From CAYXLI01 sp964464925 (GTDB lineage Bacteria; Acidobacteriota; Terriglobia; Bryobacterales; Bryobacteraceae): a DNA stretch of 64,000 nt. The notes under the pieces are model-generated. The model ran no database searches, had not been told where the DNA came from, and worked only from the letters and a program-made list of their open reading frames with translations. Position numbers and translations under genes: made by a program. The stretch spans positions 1-64,000 of the forward strand of contig CAYXLI010000017.1 in the NCBI GenBank assembly GCA_964464925.1, written 5' to 3'. Numbering within the stretch: position 1 is the first letter of the stretch; the number at the start of each line of letters is the position of its first letter. This document shows, one piece after another, positions 37,376 to 46,560 of the stretch.

Positions 37376-38862
37376 CGCAGAATCGCAAGCGCATCGTTGT
37401 CATCGGTAGCGGCTTTGGCGGACTTGGTGCGGCCATCAGGCTGCAAGCGCGCGGCTATGACGTCACGATTCTCGAGGCCCGGGATAAATTGGGCGGGCGC
37501 GCCTACGTCTACCAACAGGACGGGTTTACGTTTGATGCGGGCCCGACGGTCATTACGGCGCCGTTCCTAATTGACGAGCTCTTCGCGCTGAAAGGCTGCA
37601 ATACCAGCAACTACGTGAAAATCGTTCCTGTCGATCCGTTCTACCGCATCGAATTTCACGATGGCCGCAGCTTCGAGTACAACGGCGACGAGCGCGCAAC
37701 AGAGGAACACATCGCACGGTTCGCACCCTCCGACGTGCAAGGCTACCGGCGCATGATCCGCGACGCGAAAGCCGTCTTCCAGAAAGGATTCGTCGAACTC
37801 GCGGACCGTCCCTTTCTGGCTTTCAGTGACATGATTCGGATCGCGCCGGATCTCATCCGTCTGCAGTCTCACAAGACTGTTTATGATTTCGTCGCCGGAT
37901 ATGTGAAGGATCCGCTGCTTCGGCGCGTATTCAGCTTCCATCCCTTGTTGGTCGGTGGCAATCCGTTTCAGACCACTTCCATCTACGCTCTGATTCATCA
38001 CCTCGAACGCGAATGGGGCGTGCACTACGCAATGGGTGGAACAGGCGCGTTGGTGAACGGGCTTGGGCGTTTTTTTCAAGAAATGGGCGGGCAGATTCGC
38101 CTCTCTACTCCGGTCGCGCGCCTGCATCCGTCCGGTAACCGGATCTGTTACGCCGAGACGCAATCGGGTGAAATGATTTCCGCCGACGCGGTCGTCAGCA
38201 ATGCGGATGTCGCGAATACGTATCGCAAGATGCTTCCGGCTGAGGCACGCTGGAAAAATACCGATGCGCGGCTGGAAAGAATGCGGTACAGCATGTCCCT
38301 CTTTGTGATCTATTTCGGCACGTCGAAGCAGTATCCTGGCGTTCGGCACCACACCATCATCCTGAGTGAGCGCTATCGCCAACTACTGCACGACATCTTC
38401 AACCGCAAGATCCTTACGGAAGATTTCTCCCTCTACTTGCATCGGCCTTCGGCCACCGACGCGCGTACGGCTCCTGAGGGCTGCGACTGTTTTTATGCAC
38501 TGATTCCAGTGCCCAACCAGCAGAGCGGCATCGATTGGGCCCGGGAAGCCGTGCCATTCCGAAATCGCGTGATGCGGTTTCTGGAGCAGAACTATCTGCC
38601 GGGCCTCAGCCGGAACCTCGTAACCGAACGGCTCTTCACGCCGCTCGATTTTGAAACGACGTTGAACAGCTATGCGGGAGCAGGGTTCAGCTTCGAACCC
38701 GTGTTCCGCCAGTCCGCCTGGTTCCGGCCGCACAACCGGTCAGAAGATTTTCCCAATCTGTATTTCGTTGGCGCGGGGACGCATCCGGGAGCCGGAGTGC
38801 CTGGCGTGCTGTCCTCCGCCAAAATCGCGGAGAAACTCATTTGCGAACATCTGCCGGTGTAG
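37372..38862 (+). CDS. crtI: Phytoene desaturase
   Basis: The 496-residue FAD enzyme introduces double bonds into phytoene. The dinucleotide-binding motif 'IVVIGSGFGGLGAAIRLQARGYDVTILEARDKLGGRAYV' starts at residue 7, and the C-terminal signature 'LYFVGAGTHPGAGVPGVLSSAKIAEKLI' is the classical CrtI end. The number of desaturation steps cannot be read from sequence. It is coupled to crtE (4-base overlap) and crtB (22-base overlap). Confidence 0.95.
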   Translation: MTQNRKRIVVIGSGFGGLGAAIRLQARGYDVTILEARDKLGGRAYVYQQDGFTFDAGPTVITAPFLIDELFALKGCNTSNYVKIVPVDPFYRIEFHDGRSFEYNGDERATEEHIARFAPSDVQGYRRMIRDAKAVFQKGFVELADRPFLAFSDMIRIAPDLIRLQSHKTVYDFVAGYVKDPLLRRVFSFHPLLVGGNPFQTTSIYALIHHLEREWGVHYAMGGTGALVNGLGRFFQEMGGQIRLSTPVARLHPSGNRICYAETQSGEMISADAVVSNADVANTYRKMLPAEARWKNTDARLERMRYSMSLFVIYFGTSKQYPGVRHHTIILSERYRQLLHDIFNRKILTEDFSLYLHRPSATDARTAPEGCDCFYALIPVPNQQSGIDWAREAVPFRNRVMRFLEQNYLPGLSRNLVTERLFTPLDFETTLNSYAGAGFSFEPVFRQSAWFRPHNRSEDFPNLYFVGAGTHPGAGVPGVLSSAKIAEKLICEHLPV

Positions 38863-39737
38863 AGGATCTGTACCGGCAAGCCGCTGCCGCAACCGCGGAG
38901 GGGTCGAAGAGTTTTTATTTCGCCACGCGGTTCTTTCCTCCGGACCTCGCTCGTGCCGCGCATGCCATCTACTGGTTCTGCCGCTACACGGACGATATTG
39001 TGGATGAATGCGAGTCTCAGGAGCGGGGCAGGGCAGACCTCGAAGACTGGGCTGAACAAGTCCAGCGCGCCTTTCACGGCGGCAGGCCAACGCACCCTGT
39101 TCTCCAAGTCTTCCAAGACACCGCAAGCACTTATAGAATTCCCGCCGAGTACCCGCTCGAATTGATTGAAGGCATGCGCATGGATCTGAACGGCACGCGG
39201 TACCGTACTTTTACCGAGCTGCGCGTGTTCTGTTATCGCGTCGCTTCTATCGTGGGATTGATGATGTCGGAGGTGATCGGGGTGGAAGAGGCCGGCCTTC
39301 CGCACGCGATCGATCTCGGCATTGCCATGCAGTTGACGAATATCCTGCGCGATATTGGGGAGGATCTCGACCGCGGAAGGATTTATCTTCCGTCCGAGGA
39401 GATGGAGGACTGCGGCTATACGGAACGTGAACTCCGCGCGCGTGTGCAGAACGGCGCATTCCGGGAACTCATGCGCAGGCAGGTAGCTCGCGCGAGGCAC
39501 TATTATGAGCAGGCTGCGCCGGGCATTCCGATGCTCCACCCGCGCGGACGTTTCGCCGTCAAGATAGCGGCCGATGTTTATCGTGAAATACTGGGGCGGA
39601 TGGAACTCGCCGGGTTCGCAGTGTTCGACTGCCGCGCCGTCGTGCCCGCTCGCCGCAAGTATTGGATCACCGCGAGATGTATGGCTGGGCCGTTCGCACG
39701 ATACTCTATGGGCAAACTCCCGTTCTGGAGAAGCTGA
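38841..39737 (+). CDS. crtB: Phytoene synthase
   Basis: CrtB joins two GGPP to phytoene. The 298-residue protein shows both Asp-rich motifs of the squalene/phytoene synthase family, 'YTDDIVDE' and 'QLTNILRDIGEDLDRGRIYLP'. The start is TTG 38841, seven bases after a GGAGA at 38829-38833 inside the end of crtI; no in-frame ATG is available nearby. Its stop is three bases before the TTG of the molybdopterin oxidoreductase gene. Confidence 0.94.
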   Translation: MRTSAGVEDLYRQAAAATAEGSKSFYFATRFFPPDLARAAHAIYWFCRYTDDIVDECESQERGRADLEDWAEQVQRAFHGGRPTHPVLQVFQDTASTYRIPAEYPLELIEGMRMDLNGTRYRTFTELRVFCYRVASIVGLMMSEVIGVEEAGLPHAIDLGIAMQLTNILRDIGEDLDRGRIYLPSEEMEDCGYTERELRARVQNGAFRELMRRQVARARHYYEQAAPGIPMLHPRGRFAVKIAADVYREILGRMELAGFAVFDCRAVVPARRKYWITARCMAGPFARYSMGKLPFWRS

Positions 39738-39740
39738 ATT

Positions 39741-41162
39741 TTGCTTCGTTCCTCGCTGGCCACTGTAGTGGGCCTTGCGTTTCATTACGCCTGCTTTTAC
39801 CTGTTCGGCTTCCCGTTGTGGACCGAGGCAATTGCTGAATGGATCATGGCGCATACGCCATCCCGGTACGCCGTGCCGATCCTCCAGATGCTCGGCCCAT
39901 GGGCAAAACCGTTTGCTCTCACAGGTGGCCTTGCGGCGCTCGGCTTCGGCGTCCTGCTGATTGACCTGGGGACCCGCAGGGTTAACAAATGGGCACTGAT
40001 CCCGGTGACGCTCGCCGTGGCGTTGGGATTAGGCTGGTTGTTCGGCTACGCTTCGCCTGGGGGGCAAGTCTCATTCTGGCTGTTTGCCGCTGCTCCGCTA
40101 GCGATTCCGTTCTCGCTCAACCCGCCCGCGCGTGTGCAGGGAATCGCGATCAGCCGGCGCCGGGCGATCGTGATGGCCAGCGCGACGATCGGCGTTGCGG
40201 TGGAGGGCTTTCTTCGCAACCGCCTCCTGGCGCGGCGTGCAATCGAGCCGGTGGTGCTTCCTCCCGCACCCCCTCGCGTCGACCGCGCAGCCTTCGCGCC
40301 GGGTCTGGTCCGCAAGGCGATCACGCCGCGGAACGAGTTCTACGGCATGAGCAAGAATAGCGTCGACCCCTTGCTCGATCCCAAAGTGTGGCGCCTGAAG
40401 ATTACCGAGAACGGCCGCACGTTACGTGAGTTCACTTTCGCCGAGCTGCTATCCCTTCCCCGCACACCTCGATTCCAGACCCTGCGCTGCATCAGTAATA
40501 CCTTGAAATCAGACCTGATGGGCACAGCGCATTGGAGCGGCATATTCCTCAGCCAGTTGGTCGATCCGGCCCGCATTTCGCCCTCTGTGAGGGAAGTTGC
40601 CATCATCGGTGTGGACGGGCATGGCGACAGCCTCTCTCTGCCCTACGCATTCTCAAATGAGGCGATGTTTGCCCTGGCGATGAACGGAGAAACATTGAAC
40701 CGCGATCACGGCTTCCCGATACGCCTCCTAGTTCCACGTTATTACGGACTGAAAAACGTGAAGTGGATTGGGGAGATCGCGTTTGTAGACCAACCTTACT
40801 TCGGCACCTGGCCCAGGATGGGTTACACCAAGGAGCCGATCATCCATACCGCTTCCCACGTCGACCGCTACTCGCGTGCGGACGCCAAACTGAAAGTGGG
40901 TGGCGCGTCTTTCGCCGGAGTGAGGGGCATCCGGGCCGTGCAGGTTCGGGCGGACGGGGGATCTTGGATCGATGCAATCATTGAGCCGCCGCTTTCCGAA
41001 TTCACACTTACGCGCTGGTACGCCGAACTGCCAGCCGCACCTGCTGGAGCCACCGTGCAGGTCCGGGCGCAGGACGGCACGGGCGCATGGCAATCCGAGC
41101 ACGAAACGGCCCTTTTCCCTAACGGTGTGGACGGTCCTACTAAGATCAAATTAACCTCATGA
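39741..41162 (+). CDS. Membrane-anchored SUOX-family molybdopterin oxidoreductase in the carotenoid operon
   Basis: The 473-residue protein has about four membrane helices in residues 1-130, then an internal Tat-like segment 'SRRRAIVMASATIGVAVEGF', and from about 195 an oxidoreductase molybdopterin-binding domain (PF00174). The molybdenum-ligand cysteine is in 'FQTLRCISNTLKSDLMGTAHWSGI'; 'LPYAFSNEAMFALAMNGETLNRDHGFPIRLLVPRYYGLKNVKWI' follows the sulfite-oxidase/MsrP plan, and a dimerisation-like Ig domain ends the protein. TTG 39741 is used, ten bases after GGAG. Overlaps of zero to four bases with both neighbours place it firmly in the operon. The substrate is unknown; oxidation at a carotenoid end group is a possibility. 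Confidence 0.85.
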   Translation: MLRSSLATVVGLAFHYACFYLFGFPLWTEAIAEWIMAHTPSRYAVPILQMLGPWAKPFALTGGLAALGFGVLLIDLGTRRVNKWALIPVTLAVALGLGWLFGYASPGGQVSFWLFAAAPLAIPFSLNPPARVQGIAISRRRAIVMASATIGVAVEGFLRNRLLARRAIEPVVLPPAPPRVDRAAFAPGLVRKAITPRNEFYGMSKNSVDPLLDPKVWRLKITENGRTLREFTFAELLSLPRTPRFQTLRCISNTLKSDLMGTAHWSGIFLSQLVDPARISPSVREVAIIGVDGHGDSLSLPYAFSNEAMFALAMNGETLNRDHGFPIRLLVPRYYGLKNVKWIGEIAFVDQPYFGTWPRMGYTKEPIIHTASHVDRYSRADAKLKVGGASFAGVRGIRAVQVRADGGSWIDAIIEPPLSEFTLTRWYAELPAAPAGATVQVRAQDGTGAWQSEHETALFPNGVDGPTKIKLTS

Positions 41163-42217
41163 CCACGGTCATCGCTTTCGCCGTCGCCGCGGCCACCGCT
41201 CTCTTTCTGTTAAAGTCCCGCTTCCAGTATCAGCGTCTGCCAAAATTGCCGGTGCAGACCAACAACGCAGCCGGCGTGACAGTCATCATTCCAGCGCGCA
41301 ATGAGGAAAAGAACATAGCCGCAGTCGTCGGGTGTTTCTCCGGGACCAAGGTGTTGGTGGTGGACGACCACTCGACGGATCGCACGGCGGAGCTGGCTCG
41401 GGAAGCAGGGGCGGAGGTAATCGAGGCTCCTGCTCTTCGCAGGAGGGTGGCGGGCAAGCCCAACGCCTGTCTGGCTGGAGCACGCGCCGCCAGTACCGAC
41501 TGGCTCCTCTTCGTAGACGCCGATACCCGCTATAAACCTGAGTTCCTGCCGTCAATTCTGGCGTACGCCAAAAAGAAGGAGCTGCCCATGGTCTCCGCCT
41601 TCCTTCATCAGGAGCGAGTAACCGTGGCCGAGAAGGTCATCCTTCCGTATGCCTTCGCTCTTTACTTCTGCGGCGTCAGTGCGAAGAGGGTCAACTCACT
41701 CCGGTATAAGGATGCGTTGGCGAACGGTCAATGCCTGCTCATCCGTTGTGACGCATACTATTTTTTCGGTGGACATAACGCGGTGCTCGACAGTGTGGTG
41801 GAAGACGTGCAAATGGCCTCCATAGCCAAGCGGCACCGGGTAGCCATCCAAGTCGTCCGCGCCGAACATCTCGGCGAGGTCCGTATGTACGAGAATTACT
41901 CGCAAATCCGCCACGGTTTCCAGAAAAACTCGTTCCGCTTTCTTTTGCTGAACCCGAGAACCGGGATTCAAGTGATTGTGGCTTCGATCCTGCTCACGTC
42001 TTATCTCCCGCTGCTCCTCCTGCTCATTTCGGAACAGCAATGGATAGCCGCGACTTTGTTCGGAGCCACTCCAATAATTCTTCTACTGCCCTGGTATGAG
42101 AGCCCGATGGCCCTTCTGGCACCAATTGCTATTTATTTGTTCCAATTCATCGCGCTCACTGCAATGTTCCTGTCCATTCACGGACGCAAGGCCATATGGA
42201 AAGGTCGCCCGGTCTAA
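41159..42217 (+). CDS. CrtQ-like membrane glycosyltransferase, GT2 family
   Basis: The 352-residue protein has an N-terminal anchor helix, a GT-A domain with 'VTVIIPARNEEKNIAAVV', 'VLVVDDHSTDRTAELA', 'WLLFVDADTRYKPEFL' and the catalytic 'VVEDVQMA', and three C-terminal membrane helices. This layout matches CrtQ of staphyloxanthin synthesis, which glucosylates a carotenoid acid, and related glycosyltransferases. It overlaps its neighbours by 4 and 22 bases, so glycosylation of the operon's carotenoid is the natural inference. Confidence 0.85.
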   Translation: MTTVIAFAVAAATALFLLKSRFQYQRLPKLPVQTNNAAGVTVIIPARNEEKNIAAVVGCFSGTKVLVVDDHSTDRTAELAREAGAEVIEAPALRRRVAGKPNACLAGARAASTDWLLFVDADTRYKPEFLPSILAYAKKKELPMVSAFLHQERVTVAEKVILPYAFALYFCGVSAKRVNSLRYKDALANGQCLLIRCDAYYFFGGHNAVLDSVVEDVQMASIAKRHRVAIQVVRAEHLGEVRMYENYSQIRHGFQKNSFRFLLLNPRTGIQVIVASILLTSYLPLLLLLISEQQWIAATLFGATPIILLLPWYESPMALLAPIAIYLFQFIALTAMFLSIHGRKAIWKGRPV

Positions 42218-42888
42218 AGTACCCCGTCCCTTGGGATCTGGTGCTCGGCCTGACGCCGCACATTGCTCACGGCACCGTGGCATCCCTAGACGATCTAACC
42301 CGCGCGATCGCGGCGCGCATTTATCCGCCCCCGCTCATCGAAGGGTTGGACTACCTCCCGGAGAATCCCCGGTTCGTGCTCGTCGCTAACCATTATCAGA
42401 GGAAAGGGCTGTGGATTGCCCATCCCGTGTCGGTTATTACTCAGGCGATTCGACGTCGATATGGTACTGGAGATCCGCCAGTACGGTGGGTGGTGACCGC
42501 CAATTGGCCGCCTATCCGAATGGGTTCGTTTCGCATTGCTTCCCCCGGAGACGTGCTGCTGCCGAAGGTGGCCCGGGCCCTATCCTGCTATCCCGTGTCG
42601 TTTGTTGGAAGTAACCCGGGATTCACGGCGTCGTCTATCCGGCGTCTGCTGCGCGACTTACCCCACTTAGACCGACCACTAGGTCTATTTCCGGAGGGGG
42701 TGGCCGGATCGGCAGGGGTGCTTACCGGGCCGTTGCCGGGTGTGGACCGGCTTCTCCGCCGGATAGGCTGGCCGCTTGTTCCTGTGGGTATCTCCGAGTT
42801 CAACGGAGAGCAGTTACGCTTCCGCTTCGGGCCGACGACGGCCGCAGAAGTCAGCCTTGCGATGAAGGTCATCGCGGAATTGATCTGA
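42196..42888 (+). CDS. PlsC-like acyltransferase, last gene of the carotenoid operon
   Basis: The 230-residue protein has the glycerolphosphate-acyltransferase layout: 'RFVLVANHYQRKGLWIAHP' at the catalytic-motif position and 'LGLFPEGVAGSAGVLTGPLPG' at the FPEG motif. The HX4D catalytic Asp is not present (HYQRKG), so either the motif has shifted or the enzyme is unusual. By position it could acylate the sugar placed by the upstream glycosyltransferase, as CrtO does in staphyloxanthin, though it is not an obvious CrtO homologue. It overlaps the glycosyltransferase gene by 22 bases. Confidence 0.72.
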   Translation: MERSPGLKYPVPWDLVLGLTPHIAHGTVASLDDLTRAIAARIYPPPLIEGLDYLPENPRFVLVANHYQRKGLWIAHPVSVITQAIRRRYGTGDPPVRWVVTANWPPIRMGSFRIASPGDVLLPKVARALSCYPVSFVGSNPGFTASSIRRLLRDLPHLDRPLGLFPEGVAGSAGVLTGPLPGVDRLLRRIGWPLVPVGISEFNGEQLRFRFGPTTAAEVSLAMKVIAELI

Positions 42889-42900
42889 TCCTTGTGAAAT

Positions 42901-43303
42901 GGGTATTCCTGTACCGGAGGTAAGCCGGTTTCTGTGCCCGAGCTACTGGAGTAACTCGGGTGGCGACCATTCGTCTGGGCGCTACATTACTGCAGCGCTC
43001 TAGCGACCTACCCGGGAGTCGAGCGGGACGGGCAGCCCCTCCTCCCCTATTTGGTCTTGCTCCGCATGGGGTTTTCCATCGCGGCGCGAATTACTCCGCG
43101 CCCGGTGCGCTCTTACCGCACCATTTCACCCTTACCAGTAGTAAGTCACCTTACTACTGGCGGTATCACTTTCTGTTGCACTTTCCGTGACAGGCGCGTC
43201 ACCACGCCTGCCCCCGGCCGTTAACCGGCATGCTGCCCTATGGAGACCGGACTTTCCTCCCGCCATATAGGCGAGCGGCCGCCTCTCCGGTACAGGAACA
43301 CCC
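42901..43303 (-). ncRNA. rnpB: RNase P RNA, bacterial type
   Basis: On the minus strand the sequence contains 'GGAGGAAAGTCCGG' (43260-43247), 'ACAGAAA' (near 43167) and 'GGTAAGAGCGCACCG' (near 43105), all universal core elements of bacterial RNase P RNA. The ends are set by a 17-bp terminal helix in which 43303-43287 pairs with 42917-42901 (one G-U pair). The length of about 403 nt fits type A. It is the catalytic RNA that removes the 5' leader of tRNA precursors. Short open frames inside it are not genes. It faces the carotenoid operon 12 bases away; the OmpA gene diverges from its 5' side across 140 bases in which I see no other gene. Confidence 0.96.
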
Positions 43304-43443
43304 GTAGTCAAATTAGCATGAAATCTAAGTTGCATGTAACGAATCAAATGTACGATCTGATGTATGCTGGTTCAAGATCGGTCCATTACGTGCTTCAAGG
43401 GGCTGATTAACAAGAACGAAAAATCAGTAAGAGGGGGAGTATT

Positions 43444-46400
43444 ATGCGGCGTCTAGCCACGTTACTTTGTTTCTTCAGCTTACTCGTTTCGTCTCTCTTC
43501 GGACAGGGGCTCGATACGACAGCGTCGAAAGACGACTGGGAAGAAATAAACTTTGAGTTCAACTATGCAGTATTGACGGATGGTTTCCCAAGCTTGCTCC
43601 GGTTAGCGGAGTTGCTGCAGAAGCATCCTGACTATAAGGTCAAGGTGGAAGGTCACGCCGACAAAATCGGCTCCAACGCCTACAACGATAAGCTGGCAGC
43701 TCGCCGGGCTGACACCGTCAAGGCGTTTCTGGTGAAGTACGGCGCAAATGCCAACCAGATCACGACGGCTTCGCTGGGTAAGCGGCAGCCGAAGGTGAGC
43801 GACGCGACCAAGCCTGGCCGATTCATGAACCGCCGTGTGACGTTGACAGTCACGGACGGTAGCGGGAAGGTTGTTGCTGCAGGTGGCATCTCAGAGGCCA
43901 TCGCAGGAATTCCCGATATTCTTGCAGCGCAGAAGAAGTGCTGCGATGACATCTTGAAAAAACTTGACAAGCTGGATGAGATAGCGGACATGCTGCGCGG
44001 AATGAAGTCCGAAAATGACGCGCTCAAGCAGGAGCTCGCGAATCTCAAGAAGGCACAGTCTGACTTGGATGCATACGTCAAGGCTCAACCAAAGCCGCTG
44101 ACCAGCTCCGAGACAGCTTCCATCGTCGACACCCGCACGGCGGAGCAGATCGAAAAAGCGCGTATGCCACGCTTCTCCCTGCTGGCTGCTAACGTGGGCG
44201 GCGATTCGCGCACCGGCGACGTGACCTTCACGGGCCGCGGCCGGTTTTTCGCTCCGTTCAAGGAACAGTTCGCGTTCCAGGCTCAAGGCGAGTATATGTA
44301 TTTCCGCGATCGCAAAGAGGGTCAATTTGACTTCGGTCTGGTGGACCGGTTCACCTCGCGTGCGCAGTTTGGCCTGTTCAACAGCTTCAAATACGTGACG
44401 GTCAACGGCATGCAAAGTGGCGGCACCATGGCGCAAGCGGCCGGAACGCTGGACTACATCTTCAGCCGCGGCCGAGTCGGCGTGTTCGGAACGAAGGGCT
44501 ACATGAACAGCGGTGTGATCAACCGCGTAGCCGTCGGAACGACGCGCAACATCTTCGACGAGACCTATCTCGGTGTCGTCGATCAGGCAGGCGCCAGCGC
44601 GCAAATCGGTCTGATGGGCAATAACTATGTGGAAGGCAACGTAGGTTATCTGCGCAGCTATGCGCATGGAGACCGCCCGGGCGGTACGGTTCGATTCGTG
44701 TTCCCCATCCGGGATAAGTTCGCCTTCACTCTGGAAGGCGGCGTGAACGAAACGCTACTCGGCTCCGGAAACGACGGCCGTGCGGTCGTTGGCTTCCAGG
44801 TCGGCAACTTCCAGCGGCCGAAGGACTACATGGACGGAATCAACGGAATCCAGCATGCGGTACCGGTGGATATCCCGCGCGTCCGTTACGAAATGATCAC
44901 GCGCCGCGTGCGCACCGGCAACTCACCGCCGGTGGCAGACGCGGGTCCGGACCAGATTGGCGTTCCCGCCGGAACGATCACTCTGAACGGCTCGGGCTCC
45001 TTCGATCCGGAAGGCGATCCGATTACGTTCCAGTGGGTGCAGATTGCCGGCCCGGCCGTAACGATCACCAACCCGCTGACTTCGATCGCGACGTTCACCG
45101 CGGGAGAAGGCCAGAGCTATGCATTCCGGCTGACCGTTACCGACTCGCAGGGTGCACAGGGTATTGCTCGTGTCAACGTCACGACGAGCACGGCCAAGGC
45201 CCCGCAGATCATCTTCTTCAATTCGACTCCGAGCCGCATCACTCGCGGCCAGACCTCTACTCTGACCTGGCAGGTTGTGAATGCGACGGAGATCAGCGTA
45301 ACCAGCCTCGGAAACGTGGGACGGAACGGGAACTATGACGTTCGCCCAACGAACACAACGCAATACGTGCTCACGGCGAAGAACGGCTCCGGCACGGTTT
45401 CGGCGACAACTACAGTTCAGGTGGATGCCGAACCGCTTCCGAATCTGCCGGCCTTCACGCAGTGCTCGGTCTCTCCCACAAACATCATGGCGGGCGAGAG
45501 CGCAACCATCTCTTATTTGACCTCCGGCGCAACCGAGGTCAATATCAGCGGCATCGGCCGGGTGGCGGACAACGGAACTCAAGTTGTGACTCCGACCGCT
45601 TCGACCACCTATACGCTGACCGCCCGCAACGCCGCTGGCCCGGTCACCTGCAACGTGACGGTTCAAGTGACAGCGGGAACCGCGCCGCGCATCGTGAATT
45701 TTGCGGCGAATCCGATGACTATCACGGCAGGTGATAGCTCGACGTTGAGCTGGAATGTGGAGAACGCGAAGACGGTCAGCATTACCTCGCTGGGAACCGT
45801 AAACGCATCAGGTTCGCAGGCAGTTACGCCTGCGACGACTACCACTTACACCTTGACGGCTACTAACGACGGCGGCAGTGTGACCGCCACGGCTACCATC
45901 ACGGTCAACCCGAAGACGGGCGGCGGCGGTGGTGGCGGTGGTACGGCTCCAACCGTGACCAGTTGCGCGGCCAGCCCGAGCACCACCGCGAAGCCGGGTG
46001 ATCCGGTGGTAATCTCCTACCTCGCGCAGAACGCGACGGGCATCACCATAAGTGGCGTCAATGGCGCCACGATCGCCGGACCGGTGACGGTCAATCCGCA
46101 AGCCACCACGACTTACAACATCGTGGTGACGGGCGCGAATAACCAGACGGCGAATTGCACGGTTACCGTGACGGTGCCGACGCCGGTACCCCCGGTTGCG
46201 GTGATTACGGGTCCGTCCCTGATCGAAACGATCTACCGTCAGGTCTCGCTGGACGCTTCGCAGTCCACGAATCCGAGCGGTGGAGCGCTCACCTACACCT
46301 GGGAGCCGCTCAGCACGGGCGCTGCCGTTCTGGATCAGGGCCAGCCGATCACCCGCGTGCAGTTGGGTGGTTTGTTCGGTGATTACATCTTCCGTCTGAC

Positions 46401-46473
46401 CGTCCGCAACGCGGCAGGCCAGTCGGACAGTACTACTGTGACCGTGCGGTTCCGCAACACGAACCCGCACTAA
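43444..46473 (+). CDS. Outer-membrane protein with N-terminal OmpA domain and PKD/Ig-like repeats
   Basis: The 1009-residue protein has a leader ('MRRLATLLCFFSLLVSSLFGQG'), an OmpA peptidoglycan-binding domain at about 35-140 ('KVEGHADKIGSNAYNDKLAARRADTVKAFL', 'MNRRVTLTV'), a short coiled coil (about 170-215), an aromatic beta-rich section (about 240-470) that could be a barrel, a PKD domain ('PPVADAGPDQIGVPAGTITLNG'), three or four Ig-like repeats of the form 'SNPMTITAGDSSTLSW...TTTYTLTATN', an eight-glycine linker near 829 and a final PKD-like domain. OmpA domains are normally C-terminal, so the order is reversed. A G-rich ribosome site lies at 43431-43439. It is followed by a strong terminator. 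Confidence 0.88.
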   Translation: MRRLATLLCFFSLLVSSLFGQGLDTTASKDDWEEINFEFNYAVLTDGFPSLLRLAELLQKHPDYKVKVEGHADKIGSNAYNDKLAARRADTVKAFLVKYGANANQITTASLGKRQPKVSDATKPGRFMNRRVTLTVTDGSGKVVAAGGISEAIAGIPDILAAQKKCCDDILKKLDKLDEIADMLRGMKSENDALKQELANLKKAQSDLDAYVKAQPKPLTSSETASIVDTRTAEQIEKARMPRFSLLAANVGGDSRTGDVTFTGRGRFFAPFKEQFAFQAQGEYMYFRDRKEGQFDFGLVDRFTSRAQFGLFNSFKYVTVNGMQSGGTMAQAAGTLDYIFSRGRVGVFGTKGYMNSGVINRVAVGTTRNIFDETYLGVVDQAGASAQIGLMGNNYVEGNVGYLRSYAHGDRPGGTVRFVFPIRDKFAFTLEGGVNETLLGSGNDGRAVVGFQVGNFQRPKDYMDGINGIQHAVPVDIPRVRYEMITRRVRTGNSPPVADAGPDQIGVPAGTITLNGSGSFDPEGDPITFQWVQIAGPAVTITNPLTSIATFTAGEGQSYAFRLTVTDSQGAQGIARVNVTTSTAKAPQIIFFNSTPSRITRGQTSTLTWQVVNATEISVTSLGNVGRNGNYDVRPTNTTQYVLTAKNGSGTVSATTTVQVDAEPLPNLPAFTQCSVSPTNIMAGESATISYLTSGATEVNISGIGRVADNGTQVVTPTASTTYTLTARNAAGPVTCNVTVQVTAGTAPRIVNFAANPMTITAGDSSTLSWNVENAKTVSITSLGTVNASGSQAVTPATTTTYTLTATNDGGSVTATATITVNPKTGGGGGGGGTAPTVTSCAASPSTTAKPGDPVVISYLAQNATGITISGVNGATIAGPVTVNPQATTTYNIVVTGANNQTANCTVTVTVPTPVPPVAVITGPSLIETIYRQVSLDASQSTNPSGGALTYTWEPLSTGAAVLDQGQPITRVQLGGLFGDYIFRLTVRNAAGQSDSTTVTVRFRNTNPH

Positions 46474-46500
46474 GCCATCTGAACCAATACCAGATGAAGG

Positions 46501-46528
46501 GGGCCGGCGGAGTATGCCGGCCCTTTTT
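46501..46528 (+). terminator. Rho-independent terminator after the OmpA-family gene
   Basis: GGGCCGGC (46501-46508) pairs perfectly with GCCGGCCC (46516-46523) over a 7-base loop, followed by five T residues, 27 bases after the stop codon. Confidence 0.92.
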
Positions 46529-46560
46529 GTTTGTGTGAGCGTGATAAGCTGCCACCAGAG

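Noticed and set aside
42960..43347. Small open frames on both strands
   Set aside because: They lie in the RNase P RNA gene, whose conserved core and terminal helix explain the sequence.
45900..45950. Polyglycine stretch as a simple-sequence error
   Set aside because: The run of glycine codons keeps the frame and joins two Ig-like domains, as a normal flexible linker would.
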